Assembly: GCA_910586585.1 (NCBI GenBank)
Contig: CAJUKA010000002.1
Span: 114,066-178,065, forward strand
DNA: 64,000 nucleotides
Reading direction: 5' to 3'
DNA from: an uncultured Lachnospiraceae bacterium
GTDB taxonomy: Bacteria > Bacillota > Clostridia > Lachnospirales > Lachnospiraceae
Shown: positions 26,498 to 34,841 of the stretch, one piece after another
Position numbering within the stretch: position 1 is the first letter of the stretch
How the letters are laid out: each line of letters opens with the position of its first letter
Position numbers and translations under genes: made by a program
The notes under the pieces: generated by a model
Told to the model about the DNA's origin: nothing
What the model saw: the letters and a program-made list of their open reading frames with translations, nothing else
The model's database searches: none

Positions 26498-28555
26498 ATG
26501 ATGAGATCACTTTTCTCTGGTGTTTCCGGTTTGAGATCACACCAGACAAGAATGGACGTTATCGGTAATAACATCGCAAACGTTAATACAACAGGTTACA
26601 AGGCAAAGTCACTGAACTTTTCCGATATGCTTTATCAGACAACACAGGCGGCAACGGGCCCGACCGTATCAACTGGCGGTACCAACCCTAGACAGATTGG
26701 ACTTGGTGTGAAAACGGCTGCGATCAATACCAGCATTACACAGGAAGGTTCCAGTCAGTCAACCGGAAATCCATTTGATATTAAGATTTCTGGTGAGGCA
26801 TTCTTTGTAGTGAGTGATGGAACCAACACATATTATACAAGAGACGGATCGTTCAACGTAGACGAAGCAGGAAACCTGTGTATGTCAAGCAACGGCTTTA
26901 TCGTGCAGGGCTGGGGCGTTGATGCCAATGGAGATATCGTACAGAGTTCTGTAGGAAACATCAATGTAATGGCAAAAAATAGCTACGAGGCAGCAGCTAC
27001 CACACAGACAATCATTAAAGGTATTGTGGATAAAAATGACAGCGAGTTTCAGAGTGCAAACGGCAAACAGGTGAATGTTCCGGTATATGATTCACAGGGA
27101 TACCAGTATAATATGAAGTTTGGTATTTTGCCAAAGACAACACCGACAAGTTCTACAAGATCAATTTTAAATACAGCAAATGCTTATGATCTTCCAGCGA
27201 ATTTGTATCAGGTTGATGCTTCCAAACTCAGTTTTTCTTATAAGGTTGGTGGAGAAGATAGAACTTTGACAGAAACAACAAGTCCTGAACTGATAGAAGC
27301 CTTGAATAAAGCAGTCTGGGACTATGTTAAAGATCAAAATAACAACGTAAATAGTTCGATTACAGGTACACATGAATTAGGTAAAGAAGATAAAATAACG
27401 ATAAATTTGAAAACCTTTGTTGATGCGAATACTGATTTAAAAAATGCTTTGCTAGATAAGGGTATATTATATAATATTACGAATCTTGAAGTAGCTTTTT
27501 CAGGAGAAATAGGTTATTCAAAGGAGCCACCAACATATCCACTATCTGAAGATTTTTCAGTCAGCATGATTGACAAAGATGCAGTTGGTTTGTTCTATGA
27601 TACAACAAAAGCATCAACAACCACTACTTTTCCAGCATATGCACTCAAAGCTACCACAATGGGTACGATTACAGCAATTCAGCAGGTTTATAAGAATGAC
27701 AATGATGAATCGGTGACAGATTATGTCTTTAAGGATAATAGTGCTACAGGTCCTAATGGCGATGGAGAGGAAATTAAATTAAATGGGGGGGAGATCCCAC
27801 GTAATCTTTATAATGACATTTTGAAAGTTCTTGGACTGAAAACGAATCCAGATACTAAATATCCAACAGAAACCTATACCACAACAGAGACAAAAACCGG
27901 TGAGGCAATTGATGAGGGAAATTATACGATATCATTGCTTGGCATGTCTGACAAAAATGGTGCGGATGTGGATATCCGTACAATTCTCAATGGAACATCT
28001 TCTTGGGATCTATCCTATGACAAAGGTGATGGTAAATTCAGTTATGTTGGTGCTGCAGGAAGCGAGTCCTTTACCGTGAATTTATCGGCACTGGGCCCTA
28101 ATTTCAGCAATGTTACTGTGAATATGTCTGATACAAGCAGCGGCGACAATGGCAAGAAGTGCTCCCTTGAGGGCGATAAGCTTGACGGACGGAAAATGGG
28201 TACAATGACAGGCGTTACCATTGGTACCGATGGCCTGATTACCGCGCTTTACAGTAATGGTATGTTTGCAAATCTTGGACAGATTTGTGTGGGAACCTTT
28301 GCCAATGCAATGGGTCTTGAGAATGCGGGCGACAACCTGTATCAGGCGACAGCAAACTCTGGCGATGTTTCTATCGTGGATATCAAGGCAAGCGGTACTG
28401 GTACTTTGACAACTGGCGTGCTGGAAATGTCCAATGTAGACCTGTCACAGCAGTTTACCGACATGATCACAACCCAGAGAGGCTTCCAGGCAAACAGCCG
28501 TATTATCACAACCTCCGACTCTTTACTTGAAGAACTTGTAAATCTGAAGAGATAA
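26498..28555 (+). CDS. flgE: flagellar hook protein FlgE
   Basis: 685-residue hook subunit, long for the family (about 400 in enterics) because of an expanded, variable central region. The N-terminus has SLFSGVSGLRSHQTRMDVIGN and IANVNTTGYKAKSLNF. The C-terminus has the DMITTQRGFQANSRIITTSD helix. AGGAGGT lies nine bases before ATG 26498; ATG 26501 is adjacent and possible. It is followed by a terminator and the accessory break in the cluster. Confidence 0.96.
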   Translation: MMRSLFSGVSGLRSHQTRMDVIGNNIANVNTTGYKAKSLNFSDMLYQTTQAATGPTVSTGGTNPRQIGLGVKTAAINTSITQEGSSQSTGNPFDIKISGEAFFVVSDGTNTYYTRDGSFNVDEAGNLCMSSNGFIVQGWGVDANGDIVQSSVGNINVMAKNSYEAAATTQTIIKGIVDKNDSEFQSANGKQVNVPVYDSQGYQYNMKFGILPKTTPTSSTRSILNTANAYDLPANLYQVDASKLSFSYKVGGEDRTLTETTSPELIEALNKAVWDYVKDQNNNVNSSITGTHELGKEDKITINLKTFVDANTDLKNALLDKGILYNITNLEVAFSGEIGYSKEPPTYPLSEDFSVSMIDKDAVGLFYDTTKASTTTTFPAYALKATTMGTITAIQQVYKNDNDESVTDYVFKDNSATGPNGDGEEIKLNGGEIPRNLYNDILKVLGLKTNPDTKYPTETYTTTETKTGEAIDEGNYTISLLGMSDKNGADVDIRTILNGTSSWDLSYDKGDGKFSYVGAAGSESFTVNLSALGPNFSNVTVNMSDTSSGDNGKKCSLEGDKLDGRKMGTMTGVTIGTDGLITALYSNGMFANLGQICVGTFANAMGLENAGDNLYQATANSGDVSIVDIKASGTGTLTTGVLEMSNVDLSQQFTDMITTQRGFQANSRIITTSDSLLEELVNLKR

Positions 28556-28570
28556 TTGAATTAATAGACA

Positions 28571-28603
28571 AAAAATTGAGCGTTCATGCGCTCAATTTTT
28601 TTA
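28571..28603 (+). terminator. flgE terminator
   Basis: AAAAATTGAGCG (28571-28582) pairs perfectly with CGCTCAATTTTT (28589-28600), loop TTCATG, and the T-run continues to 28602. It is a member of the TTGAGCG hairpin family seen elsewhere in the window and ends the first flagellar block. Confidence 0.8.
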
Positions 28604-28823
28604 CGCATATTTTGCTAGGCTGAACTGTTGTTACAATTCACACTTACGCCAGATTTCTCATATACTTACAACGATTTCGGTGTGAATTGCAACAATTGAT
28701 GCACACAAAATGCTAAAAAGCACGCATTTTGGCGCTTGCTCCGACGCCATGCAGCAAGTGCATGGCGCGGGTGTGAAAAGTAATGAACTGTTACATGTGA
28801 TGGGCGAATATCCCTGGATTTGG
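28604..28823. other. gene-free stretch with nested palindromes
   Basis: No gene is seen. It holds a GGCTGAACTGTT fragment (28618) of the dispersed 18-mer. It also holds a 16-bp inverted repeat TTGTTACAATTCACAC (28628-28643) against GTGTGAATTGCAACAA (28680-28695, one mismatch), and a perfect hairpin CGCCATGCA/TGCATGGCG (28745-28767). It looks like debris of small mobile elements. Confidence 0.5.
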
Positions 28824-28852
28824 TTGAATTTACAGTGGATAAATGGTATGAT
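28824..28852 (+). promoter_or_regulatory. promoter of nuclease-like copy A
   Basis: TTGAAT (28824-28829), 17-base spacer, TATGAT (28847-28852). The -10 is inside the duplicated unit but the -35 is not, so copy B at 29619 lacks this -35. Confidence 0.5.
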
Positions 28853-28880
28853 AAAGACAGAAAACAAAGGGGAATCAGGC

Positions 28881-29598
28881 ATGATGTACCAATCATGAAA
28901 ATACAGTCATATTCACTAAACGATATCTTTAAAAAACGACTTTTGCTGCTGATACCATTTTATATTTTCTCACATGAGAAAAGTTTTCCAGAGTATAATA
29001 GTAAGGAGCTGTTCAGAAATTACTCATGACAATTAATTGTATAAATGTCCATCTGCGGCATCAGAAAATCTTGACATAGCCCGCTATGCCTGCGATTTTC
29101 TTCTTTGCAGCTGAACATTTATACGGCGTAATTGTCAAAAGTAATTTTTGAGCAGTTCCTAATCATCAGAAGTTAGAAGAGTTAAGGACACAATACCAAG
29201 AAATTTTGGAAAGACTTGATGAATTGGAAGAGAAGGAAGAGATAGGAGCATTTGATAAGCGAACAATTATTGATTTATCAGGTGATGTGATTCAGGAAAT
29301 TGCACGCAAATATGAAAAAGTGCAGAAAGGCATAGGTGGTATGATGAGAGGAGCATTAATTGAAACAAGTGCTAGAACTATTTTAAATCAGGGAATAAGC
29401 CAGGGAATAAGTCAAGGAATAAGTCAGGGAATAAGTCAAGGAATAAGCCAGGGAAGGAGAGAAGGTATTCGGGAAAACAAAAGAGAAACAGCGCTAAAAA
29501 TGCTGAAAAGAGGGAAGCTTACAGTGGAAGAGATAGCAGAAGATACAGGTTTAAGCGTTGCCGAAGTGGAGGAACTTGCACTGCTTCAGACAGTGTAA
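28881..29598 (+). pseudogene. PD-(D/E)XK Rpn/transposase-like gene, copy A, decayed
   Basis: Remnant of a PDDEXK_2/Rpn-like family gene. The N-terminal nuclease half is gone: ATG at 28881 is fused to the position matching 30089 of copy B, a 430-bp deletion that also shifts the frame and stops after MMYQS. A 155-bp MITE at 29005-29159 further interrupts it. The C-terminal frame is open from about 29206 (ERLDELEEKEEIGAFDKRTIIDLSGDVIQEIARKYE...) to a stop at 29598. It contains five GISQ repeats and a C-terminal helix-turn-helix-like segment KRGKLTVEEIAEDTGLSVAEVEEL. Not expected to be functional. Confidence 0.8.
29005..29159. mobile_element. 155-bp MITE with TAA target duplication, copy A
   Basis: The ends are GGAGCTGTTCAGAAATTACT and, at the other end, the reverse complement of GGAACTGCTCAAAAATTACT. 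The terminal inverted repeats extend imperfectly over about 45 bases and the middle is also self-complementary. It is flanked by TAA at 29002-29004 and 29160-29162. It has no coding capacity. It is identical to 30213-30367. Confidence 0.85.
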
Positions 29599-29658
29599 AA
29601 CATAGATTAAGTATAGAAAAATGGTATGATAAAGACAGAAAACAAAGGGGAATCAGGC

Positions 29659-30770
29659 ATGGCAAATATATATGATGGAGTATTTCGAACGATTCTAAAT
29701 GACTGTCGCAGGTTGATTATACCAATCATCAATGAGATTTTTGGGGAAAACTATACAGGAGAGGAAGAAATACAATTTTTCCCTAACGAACATTTTTTAG
29801 ACCAACAGGACAGCTCAGACAAGGAACGTATAACGGATACTAATTTTACAGTTTATGGAAAGATACAGAAAAAATATCATATTGAGTGTGAAAGCAGTTT
29901 GCCAGATGGTAAAATTGCAATTCGCCTTTTTGAATATGATGCACAAATAGCGCTTGATGAGGGAGAGGTAACAGAGGAAACCCTAACAATGACATTTCCT
30001 AATACAGCGGTCTTATACCTTCGAACATATAAAAAGACGCCAGATAAGATGAAATACATTATTATCACACCAGGCGGAACAGTGGAATATGATGTACCAA
30101 TCATGAAAATACAGTCATATTCACTAAACGATATCTTTAAAAAACGACTTTTGCTGCTGATACCATTTTATATTTTCTCACATGAGAAAAGTTTTCCAGA
30201 GTATAATAGTAAGGAGCTGTTCAGAAATTACTCATGACAATTAATTGTATAAATGTCCATCTGCGGCATCAGAAAATCTTGACATAGCCCGCTATGCCTG
30301 CGATTTTCTTCTTTGCAGCTGAACATTTATACGGCGTAATTGTCAAAAGTAATTTTTGAGCAGTTCCTAATCATCAGAAGTTAGAAGAGTTAAGGACACA
30401 ATACCAAGAAATTTTGGAAAGACTTGATGAATTGGAAGAGAAGGAAGAGATAGGAGCATTTGATAAGCGAACAATTATTGATTTATCAGGTGATGTGATT
30501 CAGGAAATTGCACGCAAATATGAAAAAGTGCAGAAAGGCATAGGTGGTATGATGAGAGGAGCATTAATTGAAACAAGTGCAAGAACTATTTTAAATCAGG
30601 GAATAAGTCAAGGAATAAGCCAAGGAAGGAGAGAAGGTATTCGGGAAACCAAAAAAGAAACCGCGCTAAAAATGCTGAAAAGAGGGAAGCTTACAGTGGA
30701 AGAGATAGCAGAAGATACAGGTTTAAGCGTTGCCGAAGTAGAGGAACTTGCATTGCTTCAGACAGTGTAA
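29659..30770 (+). pseudogene. PD-(D/E)XK Rpn/transposase-like gene, copy B, split by MITE
   Basis: The first half runs from ATG 29659 (AAAGGGG upstream) as MANIYDGVFRTILNDCRRL, with the nuclease-like core FTVYGKIQKKYHIECESS (the ExS/K type motif) and FEYDAQIALDEGE. It ends prematurely in YNSKELFRNYS at 30237 within a MITE. The second half resumes after the MITE and runs to 30770, with two GISQ repeats. Deleting 30213-30367 plus one TAA joins EYNS to NHQKLEELRTQYQEIL in one frame, so the gene was intact before insertion. The family includes recombination-promoting nucleases and transposase-like proteins common in Lachnospiraceae. The first fragment could still be translated. Confidence 0.82.
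30213..30367. mobile_element. 155-bp MITE with TAA target duplication, copy B
   Basis: Base-for-base identical to 29005-29159. TAA flanks at 30210-30212 and 30368-30370. It lies at the same position of the host gene, so it was present before the tandem duplication. Confidence 0.88.
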
Positions 30771-30808
30771 AACATAGATTAAGTATAGTTCAATTGATAA
30801 TATGGATG

Positions 30809-30842
30809 AAAAGCGGTACGCATTGCGCAGGTATCGCTTTTT
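30809..30842 (+). terminator. terminator after nuclease-like copy B
   Basis: AAAAGCG-g-TAC pairs with GTA-t-CGCTTTT, followed by T. The rest of the gap to 31065 has a possible extended -10 (TGTTATGAT, 30929-30937) for the glycosyltransferase, and nothing else recognised. Confidence 0.55.
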
Positions 30843-31065
30843 GATTGTAATGAGGATAATTTTTTACCACGCTACCATATTTTATGTCACCGCGTCAGAA
30901 TGTTCGGGTTTCTTTTGTGCGGTATTTGTGTTATGATGTTATCATATTAGCGAATTTTTGTGCAGGCACATAGTACTTGCCTATTAATGCACAGACCCGC
31001 GCAGAGGAAATATGCCGCAAAAGCGGGCAGATGGGAGTTAATGTTAAAATAGAAAAGGGGCAGTC

Positions 31066-32142
31066 ATGGCGAAGTTACCAGTAAGTGTATGTATCATAAC
31101 GAAAAATGAAGAAAAGCACATTGAACAATGCTTGCGAAATATTGTCAAGTATGGAATGGAAATTGTGGTGGTTGATACTGGATCCACAGACAATACCAGG
31201 CAAAAAGCGGGAAAATATACTGATAAAATCTATGATTTTGAGTGGATAGATGATTTCAGTGCCGCAAGAAATTTTGCAGTATCCAAGGCGTCGAATAATT
31301 GGATACTAATTTTGGATTGTGATGAATATGTTCAGAATATTGATACCGCAAAGCTGCGTATGTGTATGCAAAAATATCCAAAAGGTGTTGGAGTCATAGA
31401 AATCAGAAATGTGTATACCACAGAAGGGGTGGAAAATATTCAGATAGAAGAGGTTCCAAGGTTTTTTAACCGAAATTATTATGAGTACAAATTTCGGATT
31501 CATGAACAAATTACACCCAAAAATGCAGAAAAATATGATGAAATTGTGCTTGAGACAGTTCATATTCCAGTGATAGTGAAACATTATGGTTATGATATTC
31601 CCAAAGAAGAAATGATGAAAAAACAGCAGAGAAATTTGGAATTGCTGCAAAATTCGATAGGTGAAAATGAAGGAATGGATGACTACATATATTTCCAAAT
31701 GGGATTATCTTATGGAGTGCTAGAAGACTATGAGAAGGCTGTGGAAGCGTTTGACACCTGCCTTGTGCGGAACCGCAATCCAGAGAAAAAATTTCTTGTC
31801 ATCTGTTTAGAGTCGTATGCTGACTGTCTGTTCAAATTAGGAAACGCCGAGGATGCATACAGACTGTTAGAGATGAATAGATTGTATTTGAAGACAACGC
31901 GGCTTCGGTATATGTTTGGAAAAGCAGCATATCTGTGTAAAGATTTTGATACATCTGTCAGATTTCTGACAGGTATCACAGACGCGCCAGATTTTGAAAA
32001 ACTTGGAGAGGATGTTTTTGATACATATACGAGGATTTTTGCAATTTACAGAGCATCACAAGATATAGAAAAATTAGAACAGTACAAAGAAAAACTGACG
32101 GAATTTGGGAAATTACATGGGAAAAATATAATATTTGAATAA
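31066..32142 (+). CDS. family 2 glycosyltransferase with TPR-like C-terminus
   Basis: 358-residue cytoplasmic GT-A glycosyltransferase. The N-terminus PVSVCIITKNEEKHIEQCL, VVVDTGSTDNT (about residue 36) and WILILDCDEYV (about 80-90, the DxD-like metal site) define family GT2. From about 205 the protein is helical with repeated 34-residue-like units (DDYIYFQMGLSYGVLEDYEKAVEAF), resembling tetratricopeptide repeats. It lies in the accessory break between flgE and flbD, so flagellin or hook glycosylation is a reasonable guess, but cell-surface glycan synthesis is equally possible. AAAAGGGG precedes ATG. Confidence 0.88.
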   Translation: MAKLPVSVCIITKNEEKHIEQCLRNIVKYGMEIVVVDTGSTDNTRQKAGKYTDKIYDFEWIDDFSAARNFAVSKASNNWILILDCDEYVQNIDTAKLRMCMQKYPKGVGVIEIRNVYTTEGVENIQIEEVPRFFNRNYYEYKFRIHEQITPKNAEKYDEIVLETVHIPVIVKHYGYDIPKEEMMKKQQRNLELLQNSIGENEGMDDYIYFQMGLSYGVLEDYEKAVEAFDTCLVRNRNPEKKFLVICLESYADCLFKLGNAEDAYRLLEMNRLYLKTTRLRYMFGKAAYLCKDFDTSVRFLTGITDAPDFEKLGEDVFDTYTRIFAIYRASQDIEKLEQYKEKLTEFGKLHGKNIIFE

Positions 32143-32181
32143 TTAAGAAAATTAATGAATTTGGAAGGAAAGTGTATATCA

Positions 32182-32373
32182 ATGATAGAGGTAACAAAAA
32201 TAAACGGAGTGAAACTGCTTGTAAATACCAGCTTAATTGAAACTGTGGAAGAGACGCCGGATACGGTTATCACATTAACAGATGGGAAAAAAATCATCAT
32301 AAAAGAGAGTAGGCATGAAGTGCAGCATTTGGTAAAATCTGCAAGACAACAATATTTTCAGCAGAGAATATAA
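32182..32373 (+). CDS. flbD: flagellar protein FlbD/SwrD
   Basis: 63-residue FlbD (SwrD of Bacillus), a small cytoplasmic protein needed for full motor power during swarming. ATG 32182 gives the usual N-terminus MIEVTKINGVKLLVN; an in-frame ATG at 32155 would add nine residues. The core ETVEETPDTVITLTDGKKIIIKES matches the family. It would normally follow flgE directly; here about 3.6 kb of other sequence intervenes. The next gene motA has its own promoter. Confidence 0.9.
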   Translation: MIEVTKINGVKLLVNTSLIETVEETPDTVITLTDGKKIIIKESRHEVQHLVKSARQQYFQQRI

Positions 32374-32407
32374 ATCAAAAAGTGTATGTAGAATCAAAAT
32401 TTGATAA

Positions 32408-32422
32408 AATTTTCAGAAAATT
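32408..32422. promoter_or_regulatory. perfect CodY box upstream of motA
   Basis: AATTTTCAGAAAATT matches the CodY consensus AATTTTCWGAAAATT at all 15 positions and is a perfect palindrome apart from the central base. It ends two bases before the -35 of the motA promoter. Confidence 0.82.
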
Positions 32423-32423
32423 G

Positions 32424-32452
32424 TTGCAATTTATGTAACCTTACAGTATTAT
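32424..32452 (+). promoter_or_regulatory. sigma-A promoter of the motA block
   Basis: TTGCAA (32424-32429), 17-base spacer, TATTAT (32447-32452), followed by an AT-rich start region and motA at 32518. It makes the second flagellar block independent of the first. Confidence 0.65.
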
Positions 32453-32517
32453 ATATATAGAGAGAAAATGAGCACAGAAAGCCATTTTGTGTTCAAAAAT
32501 AAAAGGGGTGTGTAAAA

Positions 32518-33315
32518 GTGGATTTAGCGTCTATTGTTGGGTTTATTGCCTGTCTGGTTTTGGTAATCTTCGGTATCGTAGGTGGAGATGACGGATTTGC
32601 CGCGATTGGTTTTTTTATGTCAGGACCTTCCGCGCTGATTACGTTCGGAGGGGCGCTTATGGCTACGATGATGTCTGTATCTATATCGGACTTCGTTGCC
32701 GGCTTGAAGAGCTTTACTCTGATATTTAAGCCGGTTAAAGTTAATGTTCCGGAAATGATAACAAAGATTATCGAATTATCCAATGTAGCGAGAAAAGAAG
32801 GACTTCTTTCACTGGAAGAAGCGGCTGGAAATCTTGAAGATGATTTTATGAAAAAGGGAATTATGCTGATAGTCGATGGTACAGATCCAGAGCTTGTTAG
32901 AGGGATTTTGGAGACAGAACTAAATAGCATTGAGGACAGACATAAAGGAAAAATAGGCTTCTGGGAGACTTGTGCTTCCATGGGTCCTGCATGGGGTATG
33001 ATCGGTACATTGGTTGGGTTGATTATCATGCTTCAGCATATGTCAGACCCGTCAACATTAGGACCAGCTATGGCTGTTGCTTTGATTACAACATTCTATG
33101 GTTCTATGCTTGCAAACTGGGTATGTACACCGACAGCAAACAAGCTTAAGACAAACAATGCGATAGAGGTACAAGCAAAAGAAATTATGATAGAGGGGCT
33201 TTTGTCAATTCAGGCAGGTGAGAATCCCCGTGTTATTGAGGAGAAGCTCAAATCCTTCTTGGCTCCAAAGGACAGAGTATCAGGTAATGATGCAAATGGC
33301 GGAGGTGAAGCTTAA
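32518..33315 (+). CDS. motA: flagellar motor stator protein MotA
   Basis: 265-residue four-helix membrane protein that conducts ions with MotB. The start is GTG 32518 with AGGGG nine bases upstream. Helices at about 5-25 and 35-55 and the pair in MGPAWGMIGTLVGLIIML and MAVALITTFYGSMLANWVCTP are clear. The cytoplasmic loop contains the charged torque region EEAAGNLEDDFMKKGIMLIVDG. It overlaps motB by one base (TAATG). Confidence 0.96.
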   Translation: MDLASIVGFIACLVLVIFGIVGGDDGFAAIGFFMSGPSALITFGGALMATMMSVSISDFVAGLKSFTLIFKPVKVNVPEMITKIIELSNVARKEGLLSLEEAAGNLEDDFMKKGIMLIVDGTDPELVRGILETELNSIEDRHKGKIGFWETCASMGPAWGMIGTLVGLIIMLQHMSDPSTLGPAMAVALITTFYGSMLANWVCTPTANKLKTNNAIEVQAKEIMIEGLLSIQAGENPRVIEEKLKSFLAPKDRVSGNDANGGGEA

Positions 33316-34217
33316 TGGCAAGAAAAAAAGAGGAGGATGTAAAAAAGGGCCTGGACGAATGGATGGGTACCTTTTCTGACATGATGACTCTGCTGATGTG
33401 CTTTTTTGTTATGTTATTTGCGATGTCGGATGTCAATGCGGCTAAGTTTGAAGAGCTGGCAATGTCTTTTCAGTCAAGTTTCAGTATTTTTAAAGGCGGA
33501 GCACAGGCAGTAGGGGATGGTATTCTTGTCAGCAATGGTGTTAGTCAATTAAACCAGTTGGACGAATATATTAATTCTACTGGTAAAGTGGCAGACTCAG
33601 ATTCTGATATTCAGGATTTTCAGGAAAATGCATCAGGTGCTACACAGGAAACAGCAGAAAAAATGGCAGAGCTTGCAGAACAGATCGGTGCAACCAAAGA
33701 AGAAATAGAGTCTCTACAGGAAGCTATTACAGAACTTGAGACAGAAAAAATGAAACTTTCCGAAGACCTTGCAGAGAAAATAGAAGAAGCGCTCTCAGAA
33801 AGCGTGATGTCTGATAAGGTAGATGTTGAGTTTAATTCAGACTATGTGTTACTTACTTTAAATGGAGCATTTTTGTTTGATTCAGGAAAAGCGGATATCA
33901 AGCAGGATGCAATACCAGTACTTAATAAAATTGGCGTTCTTCTTACTAAGTATGCGGATTCAGATATTGAAATTGAAGGTCATACAGACTCAGTTCCCCT
34001 AAATGGCGGAAGATATGAAAATAATGATGTGCTCAGCAGCTATAGAGCGCTTGCGGTATTTAATTACCTGAAGGAGAATGCTGCACTTGACCCAGGAACG
34101 TTGAAGCATTCTGGAAGAGGCGAGTACATTCCAATAGCAGACAACTCAACCCCGGAAGGAAGAGCAAAAAACAGACGGGTTGAGATCAAGATATACAATT
34201 CATTAAGCGCTTATTAA
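33315..34217 (+). CDS. motB: flagellar motor stator protein MotB
   Basis: 300-residue peptidoglycan-anchored stator subunit. The N-terminal segment WMGTFSDMMTLLMCFFVMLF carries the ion-binding aspartate in a single transmembrane helix. A linker/coiled coil (residues about 100-165) precedes the OmpA-like peptidoglycan-binding domain with LLTLNGAFLFDSGKADI, EIEGHTDSVPL and the RAKNRRVEIKI motif. Translationally coupled to motA. Confidence 0.96.
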   Translation: MARKKEEDVKKGLDEWMGTFSDMMTLLMCFFVMLFAMSDVNAAKFEELAMSFQSSFSIFKGGAQAVGDGILVSNGVSQLNQLDEYINSTGKVADSDSDIQDFQENASGATQETAEKMAELAEQIGATKEEIESLQEAITELETEKMKLSEDLAEKIEEALSESVMSDKVDVEFNSDYVLLTLNGAFLFDSGKADIKQDAIPVLNKIGVLLTKYADSDIEIEGHTDSVPLNGGRYENNDVLSSYRALAVFNYLKENAALDPGTLKHSGRGEYIPIADNSTPEGRAKNRRVEIKIYNSLSAY

Positions 34218-34237
34218 TTGAAGGGGGAAATTAAAAA

Positions 34238-34753
34238 ATGAAGCGAAATTTGTTATCAATTATTATTTTGGCATTGCTTGTTGTCAATATTGTATTGTCA
34301 GCAATTATGATGGTGAGTGTATCAAGTGCTTCAAAGAAAACAGCGAAAATGGTGTCTGACATTTCGACGATTGTAGGATTAGAAATCAATGGGGTTCCAA
34401 AGTCAGACTCCGCTATGAATTCAGTTTCTATGGCCGATACAGCAGTTCATAATATTGCAGATGAGATGACAATACCATTAAAGAAGGGTGAAGATGGCAA
34501 GGATCATTTTGCTGTAGGAAATGCATCTTTATCTATGAATACGAAGCACAAAGATTACGCTACATATTCAGAAACAATGGCAGACCTGGAAGGAATTATA
34601 AAGGATATTATCTATTCTGTTATGGGTAACTATACAGTTGATGAAGCAAGAAGCAATTCAGAGAAGATTAAAGAAGAAGTTATCACCAAGATTCAGGAGC
34701 GTTTTGATTCAGATTTTATATACAGTGTATCTTTTAACTTCTTATACTCATAA
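34238..34753 (+). CDS. fliL: FliL-like flagellar basal-body protein
   Basis: 171-residue single-pass membrane protein (helix LLSIIILALLVVNIVLSAIMMV near the N-terminus) with an extracytoplasmic domain that resembles FliL at its end (EEVITKIQERFDSDFIYSVSFNFLYS). FliL forms a stomatin-like ring round the stator. Sequence conservation is low; the place between motB and fliM supports the assignment. GGGGG lies upstream. Confidence 0.75.
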   Translation: MKRNLLSIIILALLVVNIVLSAIMMVSVSSASKKTAKMVSDISTIVGLEINGVPKSDSAMNSVSMADTAVHNIADEMTIPLKKGEDGKDHFAVGNASLSMNTKHKDYATYSETMADLEGIIKDIIYSVMGNYTVDEARSNSEKIKEEVITKIQERFDSDFIYSVSFNFLYS

Positions 34754-34841
34754 GTTTTGCATAAGTTATTAGAATAACACTGCAATGATAGGATTAAGGG
34801 GAATGGATAAATAGGATTTTATATAGGGGGTGATGAACTAC

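Larger units (their letters stand above)
28841..29616 (+). repeat. tandem duplication unit A (776 bp)
   Basis: Shares its start (AAATGGTATGATAAAG), its end (GATTAAGTATAG) and almost all its sequence with unit B at 29619-30788. Compared with B it lacks 430 bp, from the gene's ATG to an ATG at 30089 in B. It has three more copies of a 12-bp repeat (net difference 394 bp, as observed). Confidence 0.85.
29619..30788 (+). repeat. tandem duplication unit B (1170 bp)
   Basis: Full-length version of the duplicated unit, directly after unit A. Small differences (for example AAAACAAAAGAG against AAACCAAAAAAG near the 3' end) show that some time has passed since duplication. Confidence 0.85.

Noticed and set aside
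28710..28898. Small gene upstream of nuclease copy A
   Set aside because: The frame crosses a hairpin, the promoter and the deletion junction and ends in MMYQS; it is produced by the deletion.
29388..29461. Regular short repeats that might be a CRISPR array
   Set aside because: The repeats are 12 bp, contiguous without spacers, and in frame as Gly-Ile-Ser-Gln inside a coding region. They are a minisatellite.
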